64,000 nt of DNA from Phascolarctos cinereus (GCF_002099425.1 NW_018344227.1:1364001-1428000); one strand, 5' to 3'; numbered from the stretch's first letter, positions 13,350-25,050 are shown. The notes: generated from the sequence alone by a model not told the origin. Program-made: numbers and translations.

Positions 13350-13872
13350 TGAAGGAAATGTACAAAACCTGTGTGCTGTGAGTTTGAAGGAGATATCTTT
13401 CTAGAAATAAGAACCTTAGACATCAAAGAAAGGGGCCTACGGGATTATGCCAATTCTGTCTCAAAAGGGAGTACCACCTAGATATTCTTATGAGATTAGC
13501 AACCCTAAGTGAACAGACCTGATCTTGGGAGACACCGAGGTTACTCCAAAGTTAAGCTATTCTTCCCCTGCACTCCTTAACCCTCTAATTGTCTGACAAC
13601 TTGTCACTCTTCTACATCTGAAATAAGTGAAGTTGCTGAGCAGCCTTACCTGACAAGCTCCTTTTACCGCCTACCCTAAAGATGGGTAAAACCAAAGCTG
13701 GTGTATCTCCCTCTCTTCTGCCACCTGGCAACTGCCTATCAGTGGATGCTAATTAAACTTTGATCTTCTATCCTAGCTTTCTGATTTGTTGACATCCAGT
13801 CAAAGGGACTTAGGTGGGAAGAATTACTCTCTGGAAGGATCTTAGGATCTCTGGGTTGAAGAATTTCCCTAT
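13350..13872 (+). repeat. 3' LTR of the provirus
   Basis: Direct-orientation partner of 7185-7807. It is preceded by the purine run AAGGGGAAAGGAAAG and followed by AGTAT and then the remainder of the interrupted MIR. Confidence 0.75.
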
Positions 13873-13877
13873 AGTAT

Positions 13878-14090
13878 CAAATGAGATAATCCACATAAAG
13901 TGCTTTGCTTTCTACATGTGTCAACCATAGGCAAGTCACAACTTCTCCAAGCTTCAGTTTTCTCCTTTGTAAAATGGGAATGATTATGCCTGTAATACCT
14001 ATCACAGGGTCCTTGGGAGGCTCAGATACATTAATTATATAAAGTTCTCTGGAAACCTCAAAAGGCCACATAAATATCAGTTATTTTCTT
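13878..14090 (+). mobile_element. MIR remainder plus second MIR
   Basis: CAAATGAGATAATCCACATAA continues the MIR interrupted at 7184. A second MIR core (GGCAAGTCACAACTTCTCC, then CTTTGTAAAATGGGAATGAT) follows. Confidence 0.7.
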
Positions 14091-14149
14091 GCCCATTTAG
14101 CCTCCTTCAGTTTGGAGAATTATCCAAATGTCTGAATGGCAAATAATAA

Positions 14150-14285
14150 CAGTCCAATGTAAGACTTGGCCATTAGGCAAGTTATTTGGCCTCTCTAAAG
14201 TCTGTCTCCTTCTCAGTAAGATAAGAGAGTTGGAATAGATGAAATCTAATGGCCCTTTCAGCTCAAAATCAAACCTAGTACCTTT
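14150..14285 (+). mobile_element. MIR fragment
   Basis: GGCAAGTTATTTGGCCTCTC, TCAGTAAGATAAGAGAGTTGG and AATGGCCCTTTCAGCTC are typical of the MIR core and 3' half. Confidence 0.65.
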
Positions 14286-14934
14286 CTCCTGTTTTAGAAG
14301 TTAAGACATTCAAAGACAGCCAATGAACTAGCTCTCTACCCACAAACATCTCCACATAAGGAAGAGAAATACCACTTGGCCAATGGAAGCAAAATAGTTG
14401 GTACCAGCAGGGATCAAGGTGCCCTCCTTGGGTTTAACCACGAGACTGAATTGTCACAATGGCAAAAAACAAACTAAAAAAAACTAGTCCATGCAGCTGA
14501 TTCACCTGGGGATGGGGAGGAAGCTGGCATTGTTGAGACTGACCACATTTTTCAGTCTCCCACCAGATGTTTTTTGTCATGGTGATCTGGGAGCAAATGC
14601 ATACAGTTACAGCCAAAAGATAAATTGTTGGGCAGGAAATGGTTATGACAATACCTAGGCTTGATGCCTTTGGCTGATAGAGCACAGAAGCAACAGCAGC
14701 AGTATTACAGTGAATGCATTGTATGCATGAAGCAACTGGAGTGTCCTTCAGGCTAAAACACCGGGGAGCCATTAGAAATAGCAATGCGCTGACTAGAGAT
14801 GAACAAGCCATGATGGAGACGAAACGATTTCTGAGCCCACAAAAGAGGAAGGCACATATATTCCTTAGGTAGCCATTAGAAAAGACTTACACAGTCTGGG
14901 TCTGGGCCATCAGACTGAAGAGACTCCAAACTCA

Positions 14935-15420
14935 CCAGCAGTGGGCCTAGAATATCATTTTGGAAAAGTCATTGATGTCCCCAATAAATAAGTGTTCAGA
15001 GACTTTTACAAACAATCTTCAGAACAAGTGCAAATGATCAAAAGCCACATGAAAGTTATCAATCTTTTGTCAAATCTCTAATAATGCAAAATGGGAAATT
15101 AAAACGGTCCTGAGGCTCTCATCCAGCAAATTGGGAGTGATAAAATACATCAATAAGAGGGGGGGAAAGTGGGATCAATATAATGTCCAGCCACAATTAT
15201 GGAGGACAGATGATGAGGCGTGCTACCCATGTACTGATAGAGAGGTGATGGGCTCAAGATACATAATGCGACTTACATTTTCAGACACAGTCAATGTGCA
15301 GATTTCTTTTGCTTGACTATGCATATCTGATACAGTATTTCTTTCTTCTTTCAATGGGGAAGGGAGTGTTAGAGGAGAGATGGATTTGCCAAAAATATTT
15401 TTAAAAGCATTGAAGCTTTA
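14935..15420 (+). mobile_element. L1 3' part, internally deleted
   Basis: Late ORF2 words (AAAAGCCACATGAAAG, AAATGGGAAATTAAAACGG, CAGCAAATTGGGAGTGA) run straight into the 3' UTR (TGATAGAGAGGTGATGG, TTTTGCTTGACTATGCATA). Confidence 0.7.
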
Positions 15421-17790
15421 AAATGCAGAGGAAAAGAACAGCGGAAAGTAATATAGCAAGCTGTCCTCCTATGGCCCTCCCAAAACCAAAAAACTCCTTC
15501 AAACAGATCTAGAAAACACACCAGACCAATTTCTCATGGGGAACACCAAGAAAAAGGTCAACCTAGGGAGACAGATAAAAAAGGTCTGTGGATACTGGGG
15601 ACTGGGTTTGTCCAGGAGCTGTCAAATACAGCACTCCAACACTCAGGGCGAGTCTGTATACCAGCACAAAAGGAGGGCCAGACCCAGACTATGGAACCTC
15701 ACAGGGAATGAGTGTCATCTGGCAGCTTTGTTGGACTGAAGAGGGGCCTATGTCCAAGGGTGGTGTTCCAGAGTAAGATGTGGCAACAGAGGGGCAGCTA
15801 GGTGGTGCAGTGGATAGAGCATTGGCCCTGGATTCAGGAGGACCCAAGTTCAAATCCAGCCTCGGGACACATAACATTTACTACCTGTGTGACCCTGGGC
15901 AAGTCACTTAACCCCATTGCCTAGCCAAAAAGAGAGAGAGAAAGAGATTTGGCAACAGGCCTTAGGCATTGTAAAGAGAGAGGAGTAAATTCAGAAGCAT
16001 GAAAAAGTGATATGGCTCAGACCCCAGAAACAGAGCAGGGTCTCAGTTCCAGCATCTAACTCAGTCTGCAGCAGAATAACCAGGGCAGGAATCTCAGACC
16101 AAAGGGAAGCCTACAATTCTGCCACTCTGAATTAGCCATGTTTCCCTGCTGGCTGATAAAGGCAGAGTCCTGCAGCATCTACTCTTGCTCAGACCTAATT
16201 TAACCCATATCAGACAATCAGACCTGGATTTGCCCTGGATCAGACCTGTTTGGCAGCAGTGAAAGTTTGCAGATCCCTAGCCTGAGCTTTCCCAAAGAGT
16301 CTAGAATACCATTATATGCAATATATGTACCAAGAAAGCATTAGCAAGATCAGCTCGAGCTTTCTTTCCAGAAGTACCACAGAGCCCAGACCTAACATCA
16401 CATTTGAAGTCAGGAAGTAGGCTAAAAGAATGGATAAAAAAAAGAATCCTCTTATAAAAATCTTTTATGGTGGTTCCAACACTCAAGACAAAAACCCAGA
16501 AGAGAATAACTCCAAAATACCTACAAGCAAAGCCCCAGAGATCAGGCACAAACTCAACTAGAATCCCTGGAAAAGATAAAGCAAGAGTTTAAAAAAAAGT
16601 TTAAAATATTTTTACAAATGAAAATGAGAGTGCTAAAAGAAAAATTGCAAAAGAAATGAGAGCTATAAAGGAAAGAACTGGAAAAGTTGGAAAGCTTGAC
16701 ACAAGAAGTACAAAACTCTGACCAAGCAACAAACTCCCTGAAACAATTCAAATGGGATTAAAGAGAAGCCACCCAATCACTCCATGAGATAACAGGAAAT
16801 ATTAAAACAAAACCGAAAGACTGAAAAAAGAAGAAAATGCTTGGAAAACAGATTGAAAAGAAAAAAATTAAGAATCATTGGACTATCTGAACATCATCAC
16901 TCACAAAAAAGAGCCCAGGCATCATATTTCAAGAAATCATAAAAGAAGACTGCCCAGATCTCTCAGAACCAGAAGGCAAAGTGGAAATAGAAAGAATCCA
17001 CTGCTCATCTCCTGGAAGAAACCCCAAAAGGAAAACCCCCAGGAACATCATAGCCAAAATCCAGAACTTCCAGATCAAACAAACTAACTAACTAACAAAA
17101 ACATTGCAATCAGCCAGAAGGAAAGAATTCAACTATGAAGGAGTCAGAGTCAGGAAGAACTTGGAATATGATATTCCAGATGGCAAAGGATATGGGCTTG
17201 CAGCCAAGAATAACTTACCCAGCAAAACTGAGGATAATCCTGTGGTGAGATGGGGGGAGGGAGGTGCAGAATAGATCTTTAATGAACAGAGGATTTTCAA
17301 GCGTTCCTGATAAAAAGACCAGAAAACTGGGAAGAAACTCTGAAGCTCAAATACATAAAAAGGTAAACATAAACAAACAATGATAAAGGACCAAACAAGG
17401 AAAAATTGCTTACAATCAAATATGGGGAGACGATATATGTGTCCCCTTTGAACTCTATCATCATCAGGAATCAGAGAAGGAGTCCAATTAGAAAAGGCCT
17501 GGGAGTGGTCCTGTTGTGTCTTGATGACCTTAAGAGAAGAATGGAAAGAGAGGGGAAGAGGAATACACTGTTGGGGTGGGGGTTGTGGGGAGGTGGGTAG
17601 GAAAGGAAGGCTAGGGAAAATTATCTCACATATTCAAAGTACTCAAGTAGAAGTCTATGCAAACAAGAAAAGTGGGCAGTGGGGAACCCCAAATACTTGA
17701 ACCTCATTCTTATCTGAACTGGTCAAAGGAGGGAAGAATATACACACATGCTGGATTTATTATTTACTTATAAAGAAAAAGATGCTCATA
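15421..17790 (+). mobile_element. L1 5' UTR, ORF1 and ORF1-ORF2 linker
   Basis: The 5' UTR (15421-16420) resembles 33300-33830. ORF1 spans about 16430-17240 and includes LFQEIIKEDCPDLSEP-like, KVEIERIH and PKRKTPRNIIAKIQN-like segments, split between frames. The linker (17300-17790) matches 37380-37850. The ORF2 endonuclease and RT are absent before the next L1 piece. Confidence 0.75.
15790..15947 (+). mobile_element. WSINE1-type SINE in L1 5' UTR
   Basis: GGGGCAGCTAGGTGGTGCAG head to GCCTAGCC and an AG-rich tail. The direct repeat TGGCAACAG occurs on both sides. Confidence 0.9.
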
Positions 17791-18590
17791 ATACAGATTT
17801 ACAGCTTCATTTGCAATCCTCTTTTTCAGTTCTACTTTGTATATGGAAAAGCTCATCTCATTTAGTGTTGAGTAAAGTTCAGATTTAAAAAAGAAAAATG
17901 CAAAAAACAACTGAAATCTGAAAAAAGTAAAAAATAGAGGAAGTAGCATGGGAGGGGCTGTGGGGAGACAGGCACACTAGGACACCATTGATGAAGCTGT
18001 TCTAGAAAACCATTGGAAATTATGTAAGAGAAGTTACTAACTTCAGCCCTTTTGACCAAGCAGGACCACTAATGGTCATTACTGACCCTGAGGAGGTCAG
18101 AGACGAAAAGAAAGGCCCTCTATATAGCACAATATTTGGAAAAGCACTTGTTCTGATACTAAAATCCTGGAAACAAGGTGGACAGTCATTGACTAAGGAA
18201 TGACTGAACATATATGAATGCAATGAAGTATTATTTCAATATTTTAAACATGAGAAATCCTGGTCAATGTGGGAAGGACTGCAAAAATTGAAACAGAATC
18301 AAGATAGCAGAACCAAGAGAACATACACATATACACGCATATGTATGTAGAATGACCACAACACTGCAAAGGAAAGCAGAAGCCCAACCCAAGCCCTGAC
18401 AAGTCCAGTAAGCAACCTGGGTTACAAGGGTGGTGGCTCACCTGCCTGCTTGCCTGCTCACTTTCCATCTCACTTTCTCACTCTCCAGTAGATTAAGGGT
18501 AGATTCAGATGTCAGATGATAGTCAATGTGCTGGTTTCTTCTGCTTAACTGGATTTCTTTGTGAAAAGAGAGGGATGAGGAGACTTACAG
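17790..18590 (+). mobile_element. L1 ORF2 C-terminus and 3' UTR, diverged
   Basis: ACTAGGACACCATTGATGAA and GAATGACTGAACATATATGA correspond to the late ORF2 region. The 3' UTR (TCAATGTGCTGGTTTCTTC) follows. It is older than most L1 copies here. Confidence 0.55.
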
Positions 18591-21500
18591 TCAAGATGGC
18601 TGCCCTAGTGGTGAGCATACTGCCCAGCTCTCACATACCTACTCAAGCAGAACTCTGAAGTTGGTATTAGACAGAATAATGATCAAGAAATTTCATTGAG
18701 AAGCTATAGTAATGTCGTCCATCCCAAAACTGCATAAGAGGTCAACCAAAAGCAATAGGAAAGGGTAGCCTCCTAGTACAAAGAGAAAGGAGACATGTAG
18801 CCTGCCAAACTATGCATTAAGAGGGCAGCAACAGTGGAGATCCCTCCTGAAAAAGCTCCCGGGTGTCCAGAATGCCCCAAGATGGAACATTAGAAGTTCA
18901 AGGGAGAGGGCAGTGGCAGTGTGGCAACACTCAGACTGGGACATTCCAGGCCCAGGGACTTTGAGGCCCCTAGCCCCTGTCCCAAGACACCAGAGAGGGT
19001 GCTGAAAAATCAACATTCTGAGCCTTAGAGATGTAAGCAAGCCTAACCCTGGAAGGCCAAGATCTGCCTTGGAAGCCAGAGGACTCAGAGAGAGACCACC
19101 CCAAGCCGACCACTCCATCTAAAATCCCAGCAAAAAGAAGAAGCCTGGCTGTAGCACAAGACACCAATTCAGGAACTAAAACTAGAGCAATGAGTAAATA
19201 AAACAGCAACCACTATGTTACAAATAGTATCTAATAGCTGGCATTTATATAGTGCTTTATGGTTTACAAAGTGCTTTATGAGTTTGTTCTTCACAACAAC
19301 CCTCAGAGGTAGGTTTAAGTAAAATCCAAATTTTACGGATAAGAAAACTGAGGCATAAAGGTTAAGTGACTTGCCCAAGGTCACACAACTAGTAAGTGTC
19401 TGAGGCAGGATTCAAACTCAGGTCTTCCTGAATCTAAGTCTTGTGCTGTATCTACTGTAACACCTAGTTGCCCCAAACCTAAAGAGCCTTGAAAAGAAAG
19501 AGAGAGTAACTCCATAACAACTGTAACAGCAAATAGAGACTCAAAGGAAAAGTGGACTTTACACAAGAACTACGTGCATACCTAAAAGAAATTAAGCAGG
19601 AGATGGAAAAAGAAAGAAGGAAATGCTCTAGAAAAAAGAATTGAAAAGTGAATTGTTTACAGACAGCAAGAAAATTGAGGGAAAAAAATTTAAAGATTGA
19701 AAAAATAGAAGAAAATGGAAGATATGCAATATCATAAGCAACTGACCCAGAAAACACGTCAAGAAGAGATGATTTTAAAATCATGAGACTTCTGGAAAAC
19801 CATGTTTTTTTAAAAGCCTAGATATTGTGGATCTAGAGCTACTCCATTTTGAGACTCATCCTCAATACTGTATTTCAAGATATCATAGATGAAAACTATT
19901 ATAACCAGAGGGTAAAACAAAGACCAAAAGAATCTACTGATCACTTACTGGAAAGAACCCTGAAAGGAAAAGTTTCAGGAATGTCGTAGTTAAAATCCAG
20001 AACTCCCATTTCAAAGAAAAAAAATTTCCTGTAGGCATCTGGAAAGAAGAAGATCACACAAGACCCAGCAGCTTCCACTAAAAAGCAGAAGAAATCTTGG
20101 AATACAATATTCCAAAAGGCAAAAGATAGTGGTTTACAACCGAGAATAACTTATTCTGCAAAGCTGAGTATAATCCTACAGGGAGAAAAATAGACCTTTA
20201 ATGGAATAAGGAACTTTAAAACATTTCTGATGAAAAGAAAAAACTGAATAGAAAATTTGAAATACAAATGGAAGAGTTCAGAGAAACTTAGAAGGTAGAT
20301 TTATTTGAGCAATTGAAGGAGGAATTGTAGGAGGATGAAATGCTAAATTCTAATGAGGGAAAAGAAACAAGTTTCCCTTCAGAACCTTAATGTCTTTGAA
20401 CAGTGTCCAATGAGTTAAATAAATAAGAAAAACAAAGAACCTGGGGGTGGATTGGTTCTGTTCTGAGGGTTTGAAGAAGGAAAAGAAAAGGGAGGGTGAA
20501 GGAGAAACATACTAGTATAGAAAAAAAGGAAAAAGGGAAAATATTTCTGATACTTGAGGTTGAGTATACATACAAACATGGAGGGGAAGGGTGAAGAGAA
20601 TAAGCATTAGATGAACCTCACTCTTGTCTGAAAAGGATAAAGGATATAGAAATATATTAAACAACAGAGAACAAAGCAGAGGTGGAAAGGGAAAAGGAGT
20701 TAAGGAGGGGAGATAATATGAGGAAGGGAATAGCAAGCAAAACAAATTTCCTAATCATGAAAGGAGAGTAAAAAGGAAGGGGGAAAGGGAAATTATATGA
20801 AAAGAACTGGAATCTAAGGCAGTGCCTTTGATTGTCCCATAGACAACTGGGGAATGGCTGAATGAGTTGCGGTACATGGACATACTGGAATATTACTGCA
20901 TCATAAGAAATGACAAGAGATAATTGCAGAGAATCCTGGGTAGTAAGAACTAAGGCAGAAAGAAGTAAGCAGAACCAGGAGAATATTTTGTATGGGGATA
21001 ACAGCATCATAAAGAGAAATACCTTTGAATGACTTAGAAACTCTGATGAATGCAATGACCAACCATGTTGCCAAAGGACCTAGGTTGAAACATCTTACCT
21101 ACCTCCCTGACAGAGAGCTGATAGACTCATGATGCAGAAGGAGACATACCTTTTTTGAAGAGGCCACACTGTGGATTCCTTTTGTTTGATGATGTTTATC
21201 TGTTTAAAAGATTTGCTTTTTCTTTCTTTCTTTCTTTCAGTTAACTGGAAGGTGAAGGAGGGGAAGATTGGGCAGGGTTATCCATAGTAATGCCAAAAGA
21301 AGGCCATTTAAATATCTTTTTACAATGTTTCAGAAGAGAACAGAAGTTCAGAAGGAAGTACAGACAAGCAGGAGAGTTTTCAAAGTCATGTATAGAATTT
21401 ATCATGTACTTTTAAAAAACCCTGCGGCATGAAATGGTGATTTGTGGTTTCGTTGAGGACCATTTTTGTGTGCTGCTTGGTGGTGATAGTATTATTATGG

Positions 21501-21600
21501 TTCAGATATTTTAAAATGAGAGGGTGGTTATTGGGAAATGATACCAATATATTTACAAAAAATCAGCCCGACCTTCCCCTCCTCTCCCTCCTCCCTCCCA
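18590..21600 (+). mobile_element. L1 lacking EN and RT (5' UTR, ORF1, linker, 3' end)
   Basis: The 5' UTR begins near TCAAGATGGCTGCCC (18592). ORF1 is at about 19500-20160 (ESTDHLLERTLKGKV-like words), the linker at 20170-20810, a short ORF2 C-terminus at 20830-21070 (GEWLNEL-like, YLDILEYYCIIRN), then the 3' UTR. An ORF1-plus-3'-end structure without EN or RT resembles HAL1-type derivatives. A MIR is inserted at 19228-19476. Confidence 0.7.
19228..19476 (-). mobile_element. MIR-family CORE-SINE
   Basis: Antisense MIR: TAGTGCTTTATGGTTTACAA, AAACTGAGGCA, AAGTGACTTGCCCAAGGTCA, TTCAAACTCAGGTCTTCCTG. It interrupts L1 5' sequence. Confidence 0.8.
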
Positions 21601-21859
21601 ATAATGAGTCTACAACATGCCGCACTGATGCCATTGGGGCCACTGAGGCAGAAAGGGTCACTTGCAGCCCTGTCCCCCACCCCTTGAGGATACCATACCT
21701 CAGGTTACAGAGCTAGGCTGCCTCCTGAACCTCACTTGAGCTTCCTTCAAAATCTTAAGCTGTCAGTAGCCACCTCACACTGGGGCCATCTTTTGCTCCC
21801 CACCCCTCCAAATGTTTATGTTCTCTTTTTCTTGAAATATTTTGTATAACCTTATATAT

Positions 21860-22005
21860 ATTTTATATTTACTTATTCATTCTCATGTTTTTCCACCTCC
21901 AACATAAATTACCCGAGGGCAGAGGCTGTTTCATTTTGTCTAAATATTCCCAGGAGCTGGCATGGTATACACTTGGTACATGTTTGTTAGATTTAATTGA
22001 ATAGG
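21860..22005 (+). mobile_element. L2 3' tail
   Basis: ACATAAATTACCCGAGGGCA, then GGAGCTGGCATGG and TTGTTAGATTTAATTGAAT, matching the L2 3' end pattern. Confidence 0.6.
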
Positions 22006-22227
22006 CCCTTGAGAAAGTAAGACACTCTCCAGTACAGTAGTCAGGAAGGAGAGGGTAAACCCTGGGAGCTGAGAAGGCAGAAGAAGCAGCCCACCCTTGA
22101 GAGGTGTTATAGTAGCCCATGCATCCCTCACACAGGTTTAGCTAGCTTTTTCTTAATGAATATTGAAACCATCTTTGAGACCAAAGCACTGAGACTCAAA
22201 CCTTTGAAGTAGCTTCCTGGTGGCCTT

Positions 22228-22440
22228 AGATCAATCATGTCAAATGCAAATAGAAACAGGGCCACTAATCTGTATGTAAGAATCCTTGCATGTAAGCTGC
22301 CTATTGACTTAGAAAACCATTTATTAACATTCTCTTTGGGTTTTTTTTTTACTGTGTTTTTATTTCTTTTGTTAAATATGTCCCAATTATGTTTTGATTT
22401 GGTTCACCAGCTGGCCTGCCAAGAATTTGAGACCTCTGGC
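22228..22440. mobile_element. hAT-type MITE
   Basis: The left end ATGTCAAATGCAAATAGAAAC and the right end GAGACCTCTG are an imperfect inverted pair. The interior (GGGCCACTAA, TTGACTTAGAAAACCA, TTAAATATGTCCCAATTA) matches a common marsupial hAT non-autonomous element. Imperfect 8-bp flanks (GCCTTAGA, GCCTACAG) fit a hAT duplication. Confidence 0.65.
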
Positions 22441-22559
22441 CTACAGCACAAGGAGTTAGGGGCTCCTCCCTCACATATGTCTGACCAGCATGGCAGATGA
22501 TGGGAATCAATTCTTGCTGATTATCTCATCTATGTTGTAGTTAAATTAACTTCCTTTTG

Positions 22560-23200
22560 TTAATCATTAGGTGGTCTGTCAGTGTTCCAGTCCTGGATGT
22601 GAGCCACCAGACTGACCTGAGTCAGGGCTAGTCTCCAATAGAGAATCATGTCTTACCTCTGGAGGAAAAGGGAATTTGTCTATCAGTGCTATTTTTTTTT
22701 TTAGGCAATTGGGGTTGAGTGACTTGCCCAGGGTCACACAGGTCCTCCTGACTTCAGGGCTGATTCTCTATCCACTGCACCACCTAGCTGCCCTTTATCA
22801 GTGCTACTCTTACCCACTGGGGGCCACTGCAGTCTGAGTGCATGGCACACTCTGAAGAGCCCAGAGGGGAGAAACCATAAAAAGGGAAAGGACATCAGGG
22901 CCATCAGTGTGTGTGCTGCTCTGCTACGTACCCGACACTGTGGAGAGATGTGAGAGAGTGTACCCCAGGTTTATGGGGGAAATGCTATGTCACCGTTATT
23001 CTTCCAATGCTGTCTCAATAAATGTCTTTGATTTAATTGCATCTACTGTCTATTGAAGGTAAATGCACTGGTGGGGAGCTGTGAGCTATTGTTTTAGGAA
23101 ATGTGGAGCCCAGAGAACCATGAGCTCAAAGTAGTCACCCCTTTGGGACCCAACCTTTAAGTCCAAGTTGGAGGGAGGTAGCCCCACAGAGGGAGTGCTA
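22560..23200 (+). mobile_element. possible solo LTR
   Basis: It has a TATA-like word (CATAAAAAGGG, about 22878) and an AATAAA (about 23018) followed by GT/T-rich sequence, an arrangement typical of an LTR. No partner or terminal dinucleotides were established, so the class and ends are uncertain. Confidence 0.3.
22691..22795 (-). mobile_element. WSINE1-type SINE, core-deleted
   Basis: Antisense SINE with T-tail at the left, flanked by TATCAGTGCTA. It lacks the approximately 40-bp segment between GGGTCACACA and GGTCCTCCTGAC that other copies have. Confidence 0.88.
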
Positions 23201-23249
23201 AACAATAGATAGGTAGACTGCCAAGCATGGTGATGTTGGAGTTGCATGG

Positions 23250-23750
23250 CCATTTCACAGTTGTTGTTCATCCTTCATTCTCTAAGAGGACTAAAATGAC
23301 ATCACTGGGTCAGAGTCAATGTACAATATGTCTGACTATGGCTGATCAGTCCAACATGAGCTCAGAAGTATCACAGGTCAGCCACAAACAGTCCCTATGA
23401 CCATTTGGGAGGGGGATGTCTCTAAATTTGGGCATCTAACATTTCTTTTGAGCTATTGCAATTCTGCTTCACTCATAGAGCACAGCATCTTCTTTCATGC
23501 TGGCTGGAAGGTCCTGTGCCAGTGTCTCCCATGTTATGTAATTGATTCCAAAGTTCTTCAGAGAGACCTTGAGAGTGTCTTTGTATTGTTTCTTCTGACC
23601 TCCATGTGAGCACTTGCCTAGTGTGAGTTCATCCTAAAATAGTCTTTTAGGCAAACTTACATTTGGCATTTGAACAACGTGGCCAGCCCATTCGAGTTGT
23701 ACTCTCTGCAGTAGAGTTTGAATGGCGTCAAGGTCAGCTACTGCACTAAT
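23250..23750 (-). mobile_element. RTE LINE 3' part
   Basis: The antisense 3' end (GTTGTTCATCCTTCATTCTC) is followed by ORF-derived sequence including GAACAACGTGGCCAGCCCAT, characteristic of RTE. Confidence 0.7.
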
Positions 23751-23754
23751 GGTA

Positions 23755-24045
23755 AACTATTTCACTTGAAAAAGCTACAAGCCAAGACAAAGGTGGAGAG
23801 AGAGTTGGTAGGTGACTTTTTTTTTTTGGTGAGACAATTGGGGTTAAGTGACTTGCCTAGAGTCACACAGCTAGTGTCAAGTGTTTGAGGCCAGATTTGA
23901 ACTCAGGTCCTCCTGACTCCAGGGCCGGTGCTACCCCGATAGGTGACTTTTTGTTTGCAGATGATTGTGTACTTGAGTACTGCATTGATGCAGCCTCTGA
24001 GGCTGAGATGCAACAGAGTATGGATCAGTTCTCTGCTGCTTCATA
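23755..24045 (+). mobile_element. RTE LINE reverse transcriptase fragment
   Basis: The plus strand reads KLQAKTKVERELVGD, then, after an inserted SINE, FLFADDCVLEYCIDAASEAE. FADD is the RT catalytic box of the RTE clade. Orientation is opposite to the adjoining RTE 3' part, so this is an inversion or a separate copy. Confidence 0.8.
23817..23938 (-). mobile_element. WSINE1-type SINE inside the RTE RT box
   Basis: Antisense SINE (CAATTGGGGTTAAGTGACTT to GGGCCGGTGC). It is flanked by TAGGTGACTTTT on both sides and sits immediately before the FADD codons. Confidence 0.9.
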
Positions 24046-24049
24046 GCAT

Positions 24050-24785
24050 CCTTCCAGTCATCTAGATTCACGATCTCCTAGTCATCTTCAACTCCTCCCT
24101 CTCCCTCACCCCACATGTCCAATCGGTGGCCAAGTCTTGTCAGTTCTCTATCGGCCCACTTCAGCTCCACTCTAGTGCAGATCGTCATCATCTCTTGCCT
24201 GGACCACTGCAATGGCTTCCCATTTGGTGTCCCTGCCTCAAAAGTGTCTCCACTCCACTTCCTCCCAGTTGCTAAAGTATAGATCTGACAATGTTACTTA
24301 CTTTCTCAATACACTCCAGTGCCTTCTATAGGCTCTAAGATCAATTAGAAATTCCTCTGTTTAACTTTTCATGCCCTTCACAACCTGGTCTCAAGCCCTA
24401 CCTTCCAATTTCTTTGGACAACTCCTGCCTTCAGAAATCCTGCTCTCTGTGCTTTATTCACAACCCACCATCTCCCATGATTCTGCCTTTGCATGTCTGG
24501 AATGTACCCCTTCTCTTGCTCTGCCTCATAGAATCCTTCTCCTCCTTCAAGATGCAGCTGCAGCATTACCTTTGACATGAAGCCTTTCCAGTTCCCTCCC
24601 CCCAGTGGCTAGTACCCTTATTCTCTGCTTCTCTCCTGCCCTCCCCAACTGCCTTCTGTTTGTTGTGTTGGAAGTCAGTTGGAACATACTTCCATATGTA
24701 TATATTGTCTCCCCCATTAGAATGTAAACTCCTTGGAAGAAAGGATTTGTCTTGGCATCCTTACCTCTTAGCATGGTGTCTGTTA
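24050..24785 (+). mobile_element. L2 3' third
   Basis: Late L2 coding and 3' sequence: GGCCAAGTCTTGTCAGTTCT, CTTGCCTGGACCACTGCAAT, CCTTCACAACCTGGTCTCAA and the tail AGAATGTAAACTCCTTGG. Confidence 0.8.
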
Positions 24786-25050
24786 CATTGTTGTTGTTCA
24801 GTTGTGTCCAACTTTTCGTGACCCTGTGGACCATACTTATGTCCATGGGGTTTTCTCGGCAAAGATACTGGACTGGTTTACCATTTTCTTCTCCAGCTCA
24901 TTTTACAGATGAGGAAACCGAGGCAAACAGGGTTAAGTGACTTGCCCAGGGTCACAGTGCTAGTAAGTATCTGAGGCTGGATTTGAACTTGGGTCTTCCT
25001 GACTGCAGGCCCGGCATACTATCTACTGAGCCATCTACCTGCCTCAGTAA
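24786..25050 (-). mobile_element. MIR-core SINE with GTTCAGTTGTGTCC module
   Basis: It begins GTTGTTCAGTTGTGTCCAAC, continues GGCAAAGATACTGGACTGG and then the antisense CORE (GACTTGCCCAGGGTCACA). The same architecture recurs at 33835-34080. Confidence 0.75.

Larger units (their letters stand above)
7185..13872 (+). mobile_element. old LTR provirus, probably ERV-L-like (class III), broken
   Basis: Two diverged LTRs in direct orientation (7185-7807 and 13350-13872) flank about 5.5 kb. A primer-binding site resembling the tRNA-Leu type (tggtgttaggaatgagat, 7811-7828) lies 3 bp inside the left LTR. A polypurine tract (13331-13345) lies just before the right LTR. The 5-bp target duplication AGTAT is present at 7180-7184 and 13873-13877. 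The interior is heavily decayed, with many breaks, and carries later L1 and RTE-tail insertions. LTR divergence and the nested insertions suggest great age. The class is inferred from the primer-binding site only. Confidence 0.75.

Noticed and set aside
14434-14811. 125-codon minus-strand frame with a hydrophobic start
   Set aside because: No domain, splice signals or family resemblance. A single open frame of this size is expected by chance in 64 kb.
21444-21716. 90-codon plus-strand frame with a membrane-like segment
   Set aside because: It continues an L1 3' end, and the second half is low complexity.
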